64,000 nt of DNA from Ferrimonas sp. YFM (GCF_030296015.1 NZ_AP027368.1:1426001-1490000), one strand, 5' to 3'; counted from the first letter of the stretch, positions 42,784 to 51,962 are shown. Notes: generated by a model not told the origin, from the sequence alone. Numbers and translations are program-made.

Positions 42784-45700
42784 ATGAATATTGCACAATA
42801 CACAATCAAACACCGCGTCATCAGCTGGATGTTCCTGATTTTGCTAGCGCTGGGAGGCAGCTCCTCCTTCATGAACCTGGGACGCCTGGAGGACCCCGCC
42901 TTTACCATTAAAGAGGCGATGGTGGTCTCCATGTACCCAGGTGCCACCGCAGAGGAGGTGGAGGAGGAGCTGACCTATCCCATTGAGAAGGCGATCCGGC
43001 TGCTGCCCTACGTCAAGAAGATCACCTCCACCTCAGCCCCCGGGCTGTCTCAGATCACCGTGGAGATGGAGTCCACCTATGGCCCCGATGAGCTGCCCCA
43101 GATCTGGGATGAGCTGCGCCGCAAGGTGAATGACCTCGGGCCTCAGCTGCCCTCAGGCGCCTATGCGCCCCAGGTGGTGGATGATTTTGGCGATGTGTTT
43201 GGTGTGCTCTATCTGGTCACCGGCAACAGCTATCAGTACGACGACCTCAAGCAGTATGTGGACATGCTGCGCCGGGAGTTGGAGCTGATCGATGGCGTGG
43301 GCAAGGTCGATATCGCGGGTGAGCAGCAGGAGCAGGCGTTCATCGAGCTGTCCCTGACCCGTCTGGCGGCCCTGAACCTGGATATGGCCCAGGTGATCAA
43401 TCTGCTGACCCAGCAGAATGCCGTACTGGACGCCGGCAAGATGACCATCAATGGCGAGTCTCTGTATCTGCGTCCCACCGCCCTGGGGTCCAGCATGGAT
43501 CCCATCATTCACGGCCGGGATACAGGCCAACTGGTGCGCCTGAGTGATGTGGCTACCCTGCACCGGGGCTTCCAGGAGGTGCCGAATCACCTGCTGCGCT
43601 TTAACGGTCAGCAGGCCCTGAGCCTAGGCATCGCCTTCTCCGATGGCGTCAACGTGGTGGAGGTGGGCCAGGCCATCGACCAGCGCATGGCGGAGCTGAT
43701 GCAGGACAGACCCGTGGGCATTGAACTGCATCCCCTGTATCACCAACCCCAGGAGGTGGAGAGTTCGGTTAACGGTTTCCTGATCAGCCTGGCGGAAGCG
43801 GTGGCCATCGTTATTGTCATTCTGCTGTTCACCATGGGGCTGCGCAGCGGCCTGATCATCGGCATCGTGCTGCTGCTGACCATGCTGGGCACCTTCATCA
43901 TGATGGAGTACGACGGCATCGAGCTGCAGCGTATCTCCCTGGGGGCGCTGATCATCGCCTTGGGGATGCTGGTGGACAACGCCATCGTGGTGGTGGAAGG
44001 GATCCTGGTGGGGCTGCAACGGGGCCGCAGCAAGCTTGACGCCTGTAAAGACATCGTCAAGCAGTCCCAGTGGCCTCTGCTCGGTGCTACGGTGATCGCC
44101 ATTGTGGCCTTCGCCCCCATCGGCCTCTCCGCCGATGCCACCGGCGAGTTTATGAACTCCCTGTTTTATGTCCTGCTGTTCTCGCTTTTCCTGAGCTGGG
44201 TAACCGCCTTGACTTTGACACCTTTCCTGGCGGACCTGATGTTATCCGCGCCCAAGGGTGAGCAGAGCAGTGAGGACCCCTATCAAGGCGGCATCTTCAA
44301 GGTGTTCGGCGCCTTACTGAACTGGTGCCTCAACTATCGCAAGACCACAGTGGTGGCCATGGTGCTGATGCTGGCGGGGGCCATTGTCGGCTTCGGCAGC
44401 GTCAAGCAGGCGTTCTTCCCGCCCTCCAATACGCCGATGTTCTACCTGGACCTGTGGTTACCCGAGGGCACCGACATCCGTCGCACCGAGCAGGTGGTCA
44501 AGGAGATTGAGGCCTATGTGCTGGAGCAAAAGGAGACCGAGTTTGTCGCCGCCACCGTTGGCCAGGGGATGCCCCGCTTTACCCTGACCTACGCGCCGGA
44601 AAACAGCTACGCCTCTTATGCTCAGCTGGCCATTCGCAGCCCGGACCAGGAGAAGATGTTTGAACTGGCCAACCGCCTGGATGAGGTGATGCCCGAGCGT
44701 TTCCCTCAGGCTCAGTTCCAGCTGAAGCTGATGGAGATCGGTCCGTCGCCCAAGTCCAAGATTGAGGCGCGCATCTCAGGTGCCGACCCCCGTGTGCTGC
44801 GTCAGCTGGCGGCCGAGGTGGAGAACATCCTGGCCCAGGACCCGGGATCCCGGGGCATTCGCCATGATTGGCGGGAGCAGACCAAGGAGCTGGTGCCTGT
44901 GATGGATGAATCCCAGGCCCGTCGTCTCGGCATCGGCACCGATGCGGTGGCCCAGACCCTGAAGATGGCCTTCGGCGGCACCGAGGTGGGGATGTACCGG
45001 GACGGCACCCGTATGCTGCCCATCGTTACCCGCCTGGAGCAGCAGTACCGGGATGACTACGCCACCCTGGATAACCTCAAGTTGTGGAGCCCGACGCTGC
45101 AGAACTATGTGCCCATCCAACAAGTGGTGCGGGACACCGAACTGGTGTGGACCGAGTCGCTGATCCAGCGTAAGAATCGCAAGCGCACCATCACTGTGCT
45201 GGCGGATCACAATGTGCTGGGTGAGGAGACCGCCGATGCCCTGTTCCGCCGCATCAAGCCTCAGGTGGAAGCCCTGGCGCTGCCTCCCGGCTACAGCCTG
45301 GAGTGGGGGGGAGAGTATGAGTCTGCCGGTGACGCCCAGTCCATGCTGTTTGGCTCTCTGCCCATGGGCTACCTGTTTATGTTCATCATCACCGTGTTCC
45401 TGTTCGACTCCTTCAGGAAACCGGCGGTGATCTGGCTGACCGTGCCGCTGTCACTGATTGGGGTGACCGTGGGGCTGCTGGTGACCAACCAGCCCTTCAC
45501 CTTCACCGCCCTGCTGGGCCTGCTGAGTCTGAGCGGCATGGTACTGAAGAACGGCATCGTGTTGATGGACCAGATCAATCTGGAGATGGCCAGCGGCAAA
45601 GAGCCCTACCAGGCCATTGTCGACAGTGCCATCAGCCGGGTAAGACCGGTGACCAATGCGGCCATGACCACCATCCTGGGGATGATCCCCCTGGTGTTTG

Positions 45701-45819
45701 ATGTGTTCTTCGCCTCTCTGGCGGTGACCATCATGTTTGGCCTGGGCTTTGCCACCATCTTGACCCTGGTGGTGGTGCCGGTGCTGTACGCCATCTTCTT
45801 CAAGGTTAAGACACCCTGA
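42784..45819 (+). CDS. RND family efflux pump, inner-membrane transporter
   Basis: A 1011-residue proton-driven exporter of the AcrB superfamily, HAE1-like. It has 12 membrane helices, with two large periplasmic loops (about 35-330 and 550-850). The relay residues on helix 4 are in ISLGALIIALGMLVDNAIVVVEGI, with two-residue Asp spacing changed from the usual GLLVDDAIV to GMLVDNAIV. It is close to members paired with two adaptors and expects a TolC-type channel encoded elsewhere, since none follows. Substrates cannot be told. It ends in a strong terminator. Confidence 0.93.
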   Translation: MNIAQYTIKHRVISWMFLILLALGGSSSFMNLGRLEDPAFTIKEAMVVSMYPGATAEEVEEELTYPIEKAIRLLPYVKKITSTSAPGLSQITVEMESTYGPDELPQIWDELRRKVNDLGPQLPSGAYAPQVVDDFGDVFGVLYLVTGNSYQYDDLKQYVDMLRRELELIDGVGKVDIAGEQQEQAFIELSLTRLAALNLDMAQVINLLTQQNAVLDAGKMTINGESLYLRPTALGSSMDPIIHGRDTGQLVRLSDVATLHRGFQEVPNHLLRFNGQQALSLGIAFSDGVNVVEVGQAIDQRMAELMQDRPVGIELHPLYHQPQEVESSVNGFLISLAEAVAIVIVILLFTMGLRSGLIIGIVLLLTMLGTFIMMEYDGIELQRISLGALIIALGMLVDNAIVVVEGILVGLQRGRSKLDACKDIVKQSQWPLLGATVIAIVAFAPIGLSADATGEFMNSLFYVLLFSLFLSWVTALTLTPFLADLMLSAPKGEQSSEDPYQGGIFKVFGALLNWCLNYRKTTVVAMVLMLAGAIVGFGSVKQAFFPPSNTPMFYLDLWLPEGTDIRRTEQVVKEIEAYVLEQKETEFVAATVGQGMPRFTLTYAPENSYASYAQLAIRSPDQEKMFELANRLDEVMPERFPQAQFQLKLMEIGPSPKSKIEARISGADPRVLRQLAAEVENILAQDPGSRGIRHDWREQTKELVPVMDESQARRLGIGTDAVAQTLKMAFGGTEVGMYRDGTRMLPIVTRLEQQYRDDYATLDNLKLWSPTLQNYVPIQQVVRDTELVWTESLIQRKNRKRTITVLADHNVLGEETADALFRRIKPQVEALALPPGYSLEWGGEYESAGDAQSMLFGSLPMGYLFMFIITVFLFDSFRKPAVIWLTVPLSLIGVTVGLLVTNQPFTFTALLGLLSLSGMVLKNGIVLMDQINLEMASGKEPYQAIVDSAISRVRPVTNAAMTTILGMIPLVFDVFFASLAVTIMFGLGFATILTLVVVPVLYAIFFKVKTP

Positions 45820-45864
45820 TTCAACCCCTGGGTGAGTCGATTCCCTTGCCTTCCAAAGGCGCTT

Positions 45865-45896
45865 GGCCGGTCAGCCCCCTGACCGGCCTTTTTTTT
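45865..45896 (+). terminator. terminator of the RND operon
   Basis: GGCCGGTCAG-CCCC-CTGACCGGCC is a perfect ten-pair stem followed by eight T. Its T tract reaches the last bases of the convergent gene at 45895. Confidence 0.92.
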
Positions 45897-46392
45897 AGAA
45901 TCGCTCCTGCTGAAGCGCTCGGGCACGCGCCACAACCTGCTCCACCAGGGCTTGGGCCCGCCTTCTGCCAATAAGGTCTTTTCGAATCACCACTGAGCGG
46001 GGCTGATTGTTGGGCATCTTTTCCCGGTTGCTGTAGAGGCGGTATTCGCCAGCCAAGAACTGGCGCCAGCCTGGCTGGGGGCAGCGGGTCAGATCCAGCT
46101 CACGGAGCAAAAAGCGGTGTCTCGGTTTGTTGGCCGGGCTGGAATCCCTATCGCCGCTGGGGCCCTCGATGGCGTCGGCAGTCAGGCTGACGGCGTATTT
46201 GTGGGGATGACGAGTGAGTTTGATGGTCCAGGTAGCCGTAGGTAGGAGTAGCGTCACAATAAACACCACCACCAGGTTGGGATCCCCGAGCAGCCAGAGA
46301 ATAAGAAAGATCATGGGTAGCTCATAGGCTTGCTGCCTAAATCTCTCCCTGAGGTAGCTTGCTGGGGTTGGGGTGATCAGTTGTGGGGTCAT
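45895..46392 (-). CDS. unknown membrane protein with one copy of a PH-like domain
   Basis: A 165-residue protein with two N-terminal membrane helices (about 24-60) followed by a soluble domain of about 95 residues. The soluble part aligns with both halves of the upstream neighbour: VSLTADAIEGPSG, LLRELDLTRC, EYRLYSN and RSVVIRKDLIGRRRAQALVEQV are the shared blocks. The fold is likely a small beta domain followed by a helix, as in YcxB or PH-like membrane proteins, by inference. The start overlaps the neighbour's stop (ATGA). No function can be given. Confidence 0.75.
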   Translation of the reverse strand: MTPQLITPTPASYLRERFRQQAYELPMIFLILWLLGDPNLVVVFIVTLLLPTATWTIKLTRHPHKYAVSLTADAIEGPSGDRDSSPANKPRHRFLLRELDLTRCPQPGWRQFLAGEYRLYSNREKMPNNQPRSVVIRKDLIGRRRAQALVEQVVARARALQQERF

Positions 46393-47369
46393 CCTTGTTG
46401 CTCCCGGAGTCTCAATGCTCTCTGATGATCGGTGATTCGGGCGTGCAACTGGTGAAACACCTCCTTGGCCCCTTGTCGGCCAAAGACTTTGGCGTCGATG
46501 CAGATGCTGTTGCCCTGATTGTCGTGGAGATGGTAGTCGCCATGCAGGCGTTCCAGCTGACCACGGCTCTGGCTTTTCTGCAGGTTGATCTCGCTCAGCG
46601 CCAGGTTCTTGGAGCCCCAGCGACCGAAGGGGTTTGTCTTGTCGTTTTCACCGGCGGGCCCCTTAACCCGATCCCGATACAGATAGATTGCGCCCCTGTG
46701 GCGATCCCAGTTGGGGAACATCAAGGTGAACAGGCCTGCGCCAATGGTGGCGTAACAGCCGGAGCGCAGCGGGTCTGCGTAAGCCGGGTCCAAAGCGATC
46801 AACCACTCAACCGTCGCCAGCCCCAGCAGGCCGCCGGCGATACCGATTAAGCTGTTGCGCACCGAAGGCTTGGGGGCAAGAAACTCAGTCACCGGCTGGC
46901 CCAGTGTCCTGGAGTGAGCCGACTCGGCGGCGGCCAGGATCTCTCTGTGGATGGCGCCGGACTGATGGAAACCAAAGAAGATCATGGGAATGACGATGCT
47001 GCGGCCATTGTGGTCACAGATGCGATAGCGAAAGTTGAGCCATCTGCTCCATCTCTGGTTGCGGGAAGCGTCCAGATCTATCTCACACAGGGGGAGACGG
47101 AGACGAAAGCGCTCCTCTTCGGTGACCCCGGGTTCGCCGGAGAGGCCAGTGACTCCCTCTTTATCCAGCAGGATGCGCAGGTGATGGTGGTTGCGCATAC
47201 GCCAGATGGGGAAGGTCAGGCCAAGCAGCAGGCTCGTGCCGATATTGGCTTCTGTTTTACCCGACCAGGTCAGGCCCAGCCAAACCAGCCCAATCACCGC
47301 CAGGGTGATGAGCAGGGTCTGAGCCATGCCGCTATGGGTGGGTCGATATTCTGTGGCGGTTCCAGTCAA
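46389..47369 (-). CDS. unknown membrane protein with two copies of the same domain
   Basis: A 326-residue protein made of two similar units, each with two membrane helices followed by a soluble domain. Unit 1: LLDKEGVTGLSGEP, LCEIDLDASRNQRWSRW, YRICDHNGRSIVIPMIFFG. Unit 2: LYRDRVKGPAGEND, LSEINLQKSQSRGQLERL, YHLHDNQGNSICIDAKVFG. A third unit is the next gene, which overlaps by four bases. The TTG start at 47369 has GGAG five bases upstream; ATG at 47327 is the alternative. An inverted repeat CATGTAAA / TTTACATG (47378-47385, 47411-47418) lies in the promoter area. Function unknown. Confidence 0.75.
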   Translation of the reverse strand: MTGTATEYRPTHSGMAQTLLITLAVIGLVWLGLTWSGKTEANIGTSLLLGLTFPIWRMRNHHHLRILLDKEGVTGLSGEPGVTEEERFRLRLPLCEIDLDASRNQRWSRWLNFRYRICDHNGRSIVIPMIFFGFHQSGAIHREILAAAESAHSRTLGQPVTEFLAPKPSVRNSLIGIAGGLLGLATVEWLIALDPAYADPLRSGCYATIGAGLFTLMFPNWDRHRGAIYLYRDRVKGPAGENDKTNPFGRWGSKNLALSEINLQKSQSRGQLERLHGDYHLHDNQGNSICIDAKVFGRQGAKEVFHQLHARITDHQRALRLREQQG

Positions 47370-47463
47370 GAAAACTCCATGTAAACAACTGAAATAAAAA
47401 AGTAACTTTATTTACATGCGCCAGAGAGTCTAGTGTTTTCTGGAAAAAGTGTGCGCCATATGG

Positions 47464-47491
47464 AAAAGCGCCACCGATGTGGTGGCGCTTT
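47464..47491 (-). terminator. terminator of the tonB-exbBD-hutBCD operon
   Basis: AAAGCGCCACC-GATGT-GGTGGCGCTTT is an eleven-pair stem; read leftward it continues into TTTTCC. It lies ten bases past the hutD stop. Confidence 0.85.
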
Positions 47492-47501
47492 GGGGCTGAA
47501 G

Positions 47502-48272
47502 TCAGAGTACCACTGGGGTCCCCAGTTTGGGGTCGGTGACTATGGTGGGGCGGTAGTGCCACACCCGGGCGACGTTGTCACCGGTGAGCACCTCCTGGGG
47601 CGGCCCCTGGTAGCGCACCTCCCCCTGGTCCAGCACCACCAGGTGATCGGCGTAGCGGGCCGCCTGGTTAAGATCATGGAGGACGGCGATGACGCCCACC
47701 CCCTGTTCGTGGGCCAGGGCCCGGGCCAGCTCCAGTACCCTGTGCTGCTGGGCCAGATCCAGGGCAGAGGTGGGCTCGTCCAGCAGCAGCAGGGGCGCCT
47801 GCTCCGCCTGGGACAACTGGGTCAGGACCCGGGCCAGCTGGACCCGCTGTTTCTCCCCTCCGGAAAGGGTAGGGTAGCGCCGCTCAGCAAGGTGAACCAC
47901 GTCCACCTGCTCCAGGGCGTGATCCACCAGGTGCTTGGCCAGGGTGCGATCCGCCGCCAGGGGAAACAGCCCCATCTCCACCACTTCCCGGACTGTGAAG
48001 GGGAAGGTGAGACTGTTGTGTTGGGGCAGTACGCCCAGATGACGGGCCAGTTCGATGCGCGGCCACTCCTCCATGGGGCGGCCATGGAAACTGACCACGC
48101 CGGTGTCCGGTGTCATGTCGCCGCAGATCCCCTTCAATAGGGTACTCTTGCCGGCGCCGTTGGGGCCCAGTAGGGCGGTGACCTTGCCCGGTTGAATTGC
48201 CAGCTCTATCTGTTTCAGCAGCGGTTGGTCGCCGATGCCCAGGCTCAGTGAGTGGATGGTTAGAAAGCTCAT
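47502..48272 (-). CDS. hutD: hemin ABC transporter ATPase HutD/HmuV
   Basis: Energises heme import across the inner membrane. The 256-residue protein has Walker A GPNGAGKST, signature LSGGEKQRVQLARVL, Walker B PLLLLDEPTSALD and switch His in VLHDLNQAARYAD. LPQHNSLTFPFTVREVVEMGLFP is typical of the HmuV group. It starts two bases after the permease stop and is the last gene of the leftward Fur-controlled operon. Confidence 0.94.
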   Translation of the reverse strand: MSFLTIHSLSLGIGDQPLLKQIELAIQPGKVTALLGPNGAGKSTLLKGICGDMTPDTGVVSFHGRPMEEWPRIELARHLGVLPQHNSLTFPFTVREVVEMGLFPLAADRTLAKHLVDHALEQVDVVHLAERRYPTLSGGEKQRVQLARVLTQLSQAEQAPLLLLDEPTSALDLAQQHRVLELARALAHEQGVGVIAVLHDLNQAARYADHLVVLDQGEVRYQGPPQEVLTGDNVARVWHYRPTIVTDPKLGTPVVL

Positions 48273-48274
48273 GG

Positions 48275-49294
48275 TTACCCCAGTCGGTGTCGTTGGCTCA
48301 GCAGCAGGGCCAGGAAGAAGGGGGCGCCCAACAGGGCGGTGACCAGACCCACGGGCATCTCTGCCGGAGCCATCCAGGTTCTCGCCCCCAGGTCCGCCAC
48401 CAGCAAAATGGCGGCGCCCAGTCCCGCAGACAGGGGCAGCAGGGTGCGGTGATCCGGGCCCACCAGCATACGAATCAGGTGGGGCACCACCAGGCCGATG
48501 AAACCGATCATCCCTGCGGCGGCTACGGTGACCCCTACCCCCAGGGCGGTGAGCAGGACCAGCCGAATCTTAAGCTTCTCCACCTCAATGCCCAGGTGGC
48601 GGGCTTCCGCCTCACCCAGCAGTAGGGCGTTCAGCGACCCCGCCTGGCGCTGAAACTGCCAGGCCAGCAGCACAAAGACCGCGGCGCAGATGGCGATGCT
48701 GTGCCACTGGGCCGACGCCAAGGAGCCCATCTGCCACAGGGTCAGATCCCGCAGGGCGGTTTCGTTGGCGATGAAGGTCAGAAAGCCGATGCCAGAGCCG
48801 GTGAGGGCGCCGATGGCCACACCGGAAAGCAGCAGTAGCACCACCGAGGTGCCGGTGCGGCTGTGAGCCAGACGATAGACGGCAAAGGTGGTGGCCAGGC
48901 CGCCGAGGAAGGCGGCCACGGGGGTGGTGTAGGCGCCGGCTTCGGGATAGATGACGATGGCGATGGCGGCGCCCAAGGCGGCCCCCGAGGCCACGCCAAT
49001 GATGCCGGGGTCCGCCAGGGGGTTACGGAACAGCCCCTGCATCACCGCACCGCACTGGGCCAGCAGGGCGCCGATCACCAGGGCCAATAAGGTCCTTGGC
49101 AAGCGCACATTGGAGATAACCAGCTGTTCATGGGGTTGCAGGCTGGTGACCTGGGTTTGAGTCAGTGTGGCCCACAGGGCCCGCAGGCTGTCCGAGGCGT
49201 CTATGGCCAGGGGGCCCGTAGTCACCGACAACACACTGGCGATCAACAGGGAGGCGGCCAGGGGCAGCCACAGCAGGCGGGCCTCGGCCATCAC
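48275..49294 (-). CDS. hutC: hemin ABC transporter permease HutC/HmuU
   Basis: Inner-membrane permease of the FecCD family, 339 residues with about ten helices. Family signatures include RLPRTLLALVIGALLAQCGAVMQGLFRNPLADPGIIGVASGAALGAA in the N-terminal third (LPRTL, QGLFRNPLADP) and GMIGFIGLVVPHLIRMLVGPDHR for ATPase coupling. It begins with tandem Met codons overlapping the hutB stop. Partners are HutB and HutD on either side. Confidence 0.94.
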   Translation of the reverse strand: MMAEARLLWLPLAASLLIASVLSVTTGPLAIDASDSLRALWATLTQTQVTSLQPHEQLVISNVRLPRTLLALVIGALLAQCGAVMQGLFRNPLADPGIIGVASGAALGAAIAIVIYPEAGAYTTPVAAFLGGLATTFAVYRLAHSRTGTSVVLLLLSGVAIGALTGSGIGFLTFIANETALRDLTLWQMGSLASAQWHSIAICAAVFVLLAWQFQRQAGSLNALLLGEAEARHLGIEVEKLKIRLVLLTALGVGVTVAAAGMIGFIGLVVPHLIRMLVGPDHRTLLPLSAGLGAAILLVADLGARTWMAPAEMPVGLVTALLGAPFFLALLLSQRHRLG

Positions 49295-50139
49295 TGGATC
49301 TCCGCCAGTTTCTGGGCCAGATCCTCGGCGGCATCCAGGGCGCTGGGACCCAGGCCGCCCAGCAGTGCCTTGGCGGGCAGGTCATAGATCTGACCGTTCT
49401 TGCCCGCCGGGGTGTGGGCCAGCAGGGGCAGGGATTCGAGCAATTCGCCAGCGGCGTTGTCCGCATCCATGGCGGGTTTGGTCACCAGGATCAGGTCCGG
49501 CTGCAGCGACAGCAGGGTTTCCTCGGAGGCGCTCTTGTAGCCGTCGAAGCCGGCGATGTTCTCGCCGCCGGCCAGGGTGATCAGCAGGTCCGCCGGGGTA
49601 TGACCACCGCCCATACGGGGCCCTCGATCGCCGCGCAGCAGGACAAAGACCACCTTGGGTGCCCGGCTCAGGTTGGCTTTGGCCTGGTTGATCCTGTCCA
49701 CCTGGGATTGAATGGTGGCTTTCAGAGAGGGCGCTGCGTCCTCCTCGGAAAGCAGGGCTGCCAGGGTATCGATGTTGGCCATCAGTTGCTGCGGGGTTTC
49801 GGCCGCGGGCAGGGTGGCCACCTGAACCTTGGCCTGGCGGACGATATCCAGGGCGGACTTGGGGCCCATCTCGTCGCTGCCGACCACCAGATCCGGATTC
49901 AGGGAGAGCAGACCTTCCGCGGACAGAGTGCGGTGGTAGCCAAGCTGAGGCAGTGCCATCCCTTCAGGAATCTGGCTGGTGACATCCACCGCCACCAGCT
50001 TGTCGGCGCCCTCCAGGGCCATCACCAGTTCGGTCACGGCGGCGCCGGCGCTGATCACCCGTTCGGCGGCCATGGCCGGCAGGGAGAGGGTGGCGCCCAG
50101 AAGCAGGGGCAGCAGGGCTTTGTTGAACTTGGGGGTCAT
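49291..50139 (-). CDS. hutB: periplasmic hemin-binding protein HutB/HmuT
   Basis: Class III binding protein of 282 residues that delivers heme to HutCD. A signal peptide ending at AMA is followed by AERVISAGAAVTELVMALEGADKLVAVD, LPQLGYHRTLSAEGLLSLNPDLVVGSDEMGP and GENIAGFDGYKSASEETLLSLQPDLILV (each given in family order), all characteristic of HmuT. The heme-ligand Tyr is probably in LGYHRTLS. The ATG overlaps the exbD stop by four bases, so expression is coupled to the TonB energising genes. Confidence 0.93.
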   Translation of the reverse strand: MTPKFNKALLPLLLGATLSLPAMAAERVISAGAAVTELVMALEGADKLVAVDVTSQIPEGMALPQLGYHRTLSAEGLLSLNPDLVVGSDEMGPKSALDIVRQAKVQVATLPAAETPQQLMANIDTLAALLSEEDAAPSLKATIQSQVDRINQAKANLSRAPKVVFVLLRGDRGPRMGGGHTPADLLITLAGGENIAGFDGYKSASEETLLSLQPDLILVTKPAMDADNAAGELLESLPLLAHTPAGKNGQIYDLPAKALLGGLGPSALDAAEDLAQKLAEIQ

Positions 50140-50558
50140 GGGGTCTCCTCCATTAGAATCTGAGTCTTGTCTATCTGCCGGGCCTGAAGCAGGGCCAGCA
50201 GTTGCATTAGGGGTTGTACCGGGGCGGCCCTATCGGCGGCCACCACCACCTGGTAGTCCGGGTTGGTTTTATGTGCTTGTAAAAAGGCGTGCTTAAACTC
50301 CGGCCAGGAGTCATAGGTGGTCTGATTCAGGGCGAAGTGGGGCGCCTTGGCCAGCACATTGACCGCCAGGGTCTTCTCCTCGTCGGGAGAGCTGAGGGCG
50401 GTCTCCTGCTGCTGGGGCACATCCACTGGCAGGGCCAGCAGTCTGGTGTTGGCGGTGAGCAGCAGGAACACCAGCACAATAAAGATGATGTCGATGAGCG
50501 GGGTCAGGTCCACCGAGGGCGCGCTGCTGTCGACGGCACTGCTGTGTAGCCGAATCAC
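50136..50558 (-). CDS. exbD: ExbD biopolymer transport protein
   Basis: Part of the TonB-ExbB-ExbD motor that uses the proton gradient to drive outer-membrane uptake. It is 140 residues from a GTG at 50558 that overlaps the exbB stop (GTGA). One membrane helix (VDLTPLIDIIFIVLVFLLLTA) carries the essential Asp in PLID; a periplasmic domain follows. The open frame continues upstream, but that part is inside exbB in another frame and does not belong. Confidence 0.93.
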   Translation of the reverse strand: MIRLHSSAVDSSAPSVDLTPLIDIIFIVLVFLLLTANTRLLALPVDVPQQQETALSSPDEEKTLAVNVLAKAPHFALNQTTYDSWPEFKHAFLQAHKTNPDYQVVVAADRAAPVQPLMQLLALLQARQIDKTQILMEETP

Positions 50559-51196
50559 GGCTTCATCTCCTGGACTGAGGCGGCGTGGATGCCAGCCAGC
50601 CACAGGTTGATTCGATTGAGTACGTGCTCCGTCTTTCCCAGCTGCCGATCGGCCCACAGGGTAAGCAGGTGGGCGCCGCCGACGGCGGGCAGGGCGATGA
50701 TGAGGCCTGCGGCGGTGGTGTACATCGCCAGCCCCAGGCCATCGGCCAGTTGAGCTGGTGTTACTGGCCCGGCGGAAGCGCCAATCTCCTGAAACATGCC
50801 GATAAGGCCGAGGATGGTGCCCAGCAGACCCATCATGGGGCTGATGATGCCGATAACCATCAATATCTTGAGCCCGGCATGGAGCTGCCGTTTCTGCTTG
50901 AGCAGCCAGAGGCCGGCGATCTCTTCTCTCAGGCTCTTCTCCTGACCGGCGTGACCGAGAAGCATCAGGGTGCCCCGGGCCAGCAGGCTGCGCCTGCCGG
51001 CCAGTTGATCAGCCAGCGCTTGGCTGTCCAGAGGCTGGGACCAGTTCATCTCTCGCACCCAGCTGTTGCGCCAGGGGGCGTTGATCAGCAGGTTGGCGAG
51101 GCGTTCCAGCAAGATGATCAGGGTCAGGGTCAGGCAGGCCATCAGGGGCCAGGCCATAACGCCCAACTGATTCAGCGTGTGATCAAGCAGCGCCAT
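50555..51196 (-). CDS. exbB: ExbB biopolymer transport protein (MotA/TolQ/ExbB family)
   Basis: Inner-membrane scaffold of the TonB motor, 213 residues. It has three membrane helices, with the family block MMGLLGTILGLIGMFQEIG and LGLAMYTTAAGLIIALPAV, including the Thr residues lining the proton path. It is of the short ExbB1 type associated with heme loci in Vibrio. It lies 28 bases after tonB and overlaps exbD. Confidence 0.93.
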   Translation of the reverse strand: MALLDHTLNQLGVMAWPLMACLTLTLIILLERLANLLINAPWRNSWVREMNWSQPLDSQALADQLAGRRSLLARGTLMLLGHAGQEKSLREEIAGLWLLKQKRQLHAGLKILMVIGIISPMMGLLGTILGLIGMFQEIGASAGPVTPAQLADGLGLAMYTTAAGLIIALPAVGGAHLLTLWADRQLGKTEHVLNRINLWLAGIHAASVQEMKP

Positions 51197-51223
51197 AAGG
51201 CGAATATCTCCTGTTAGGTCGAG

Positions 51224-51928
51224 TTAATTCAGGGCGAAGCGGACCGGAATGCGTACGCGGGACGATTGTCCCTGATTGCCCTGGGTCAAGGGGGCAAACT
51301 GCCAGTTCTTTACCGCCGCCAGTGCTGCCCGGTCCAGGCTGGAGTGGCCGCTGCTCTCCAGTAGCTCCAGCTTTATCTGGTCGCCCAACTCGTTGAGCCA
51401 CACCTCAACCAGAGCCACGCCCTGTTGGCCGCGTTTTTGGGCGATCCTGGGGTAGCGCGGTGGACTTGGTGGGGTGCGAAACGCCGGCTGAGTCACCAGT
51501 TCCGGCAGCGGCTTGGCTCCCTGGCGAGCGGCCACAGGTTGCTCGGCCACAGTGGGGGGCTTTTTCACCGGTTGAGGTTTCGCTTCGGCCCTGGTTTCAG
51601 GCTCAGGTTTGGGGTCGGCCTGGGTGTCGGTTTTCGGTTTTGGCTCGGGCTTGGGCGCCAATTCAGGCTTAGGCTTCTGTTTGGCTTGAGGCTTGGTTTT
51701 TGGCTTCGGCTTGGGCTCAGGTTTTGGTTTAGATTCGGGTTGCTCCTCTCTTTGGGGCTCCGGTTGTGCCGGTGCCGCATTGACCGCGGTGGCCAGGGAG
51801 AGGCTGACCGCGGTGGTGACCTGACCGGACTGCACTGAGGGCTGGGGCTCCTGGGCCATGGCGGCCAGTAGGGATCCCTGGAGCAGCAGTGCGGCGGCGG
51901 TGGCCACCAGATAGCGGTTCGGCGTCAC
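51224..51928 (-). CDS. tonB: TonB energy transducer
   Basis: Couples the ExbBD motor to outer-membrane receptors. It is 234 residues from a GTG at 51928. The longer frame from 52048 crosses the promoter and Fur-type dyad, so it is rejected; AGGA lies eight bases before the GTG. One N-terminal membrane helix (about 8-25) is followed by a long Pro-Lys-Glu/Gln repeat spacer (about 60-130, PKPEPKPKPK type) and the C-terminal TonB domain with SPPRYPRIAQKRGQQGVALVEVWL and AALAAVKNWQFAP. It is the first gene of the leftward operon tonB-exbB-exbD-hutBCD. Confidence 0.93.
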   Translation of the reverse strand: MTPNRYLVATAAALLLQGSLLAAMAQEPQPSVQSGQVTTAVSLSLATAVNAAPAQPEPQREEQPESKPKPEPKPKPKTKPQAKQKPKPELAPKPEPKPKTDTQADPKPEPETRAEAKPQPVKKPPTVAEQPVAARQGAKPLPELVTQPAFRTPPSPPRYPRIAQKRGQQGVALVEVWLNELGDQIKLELLESSGHSSLDRAALAAVKNWQFAPLTQGNQGQSSRVRIPVRFALN

Positions 51929-51962
51929 GGAGTAAGTCCTGGCATCTGTGGTTGATGCCAAG

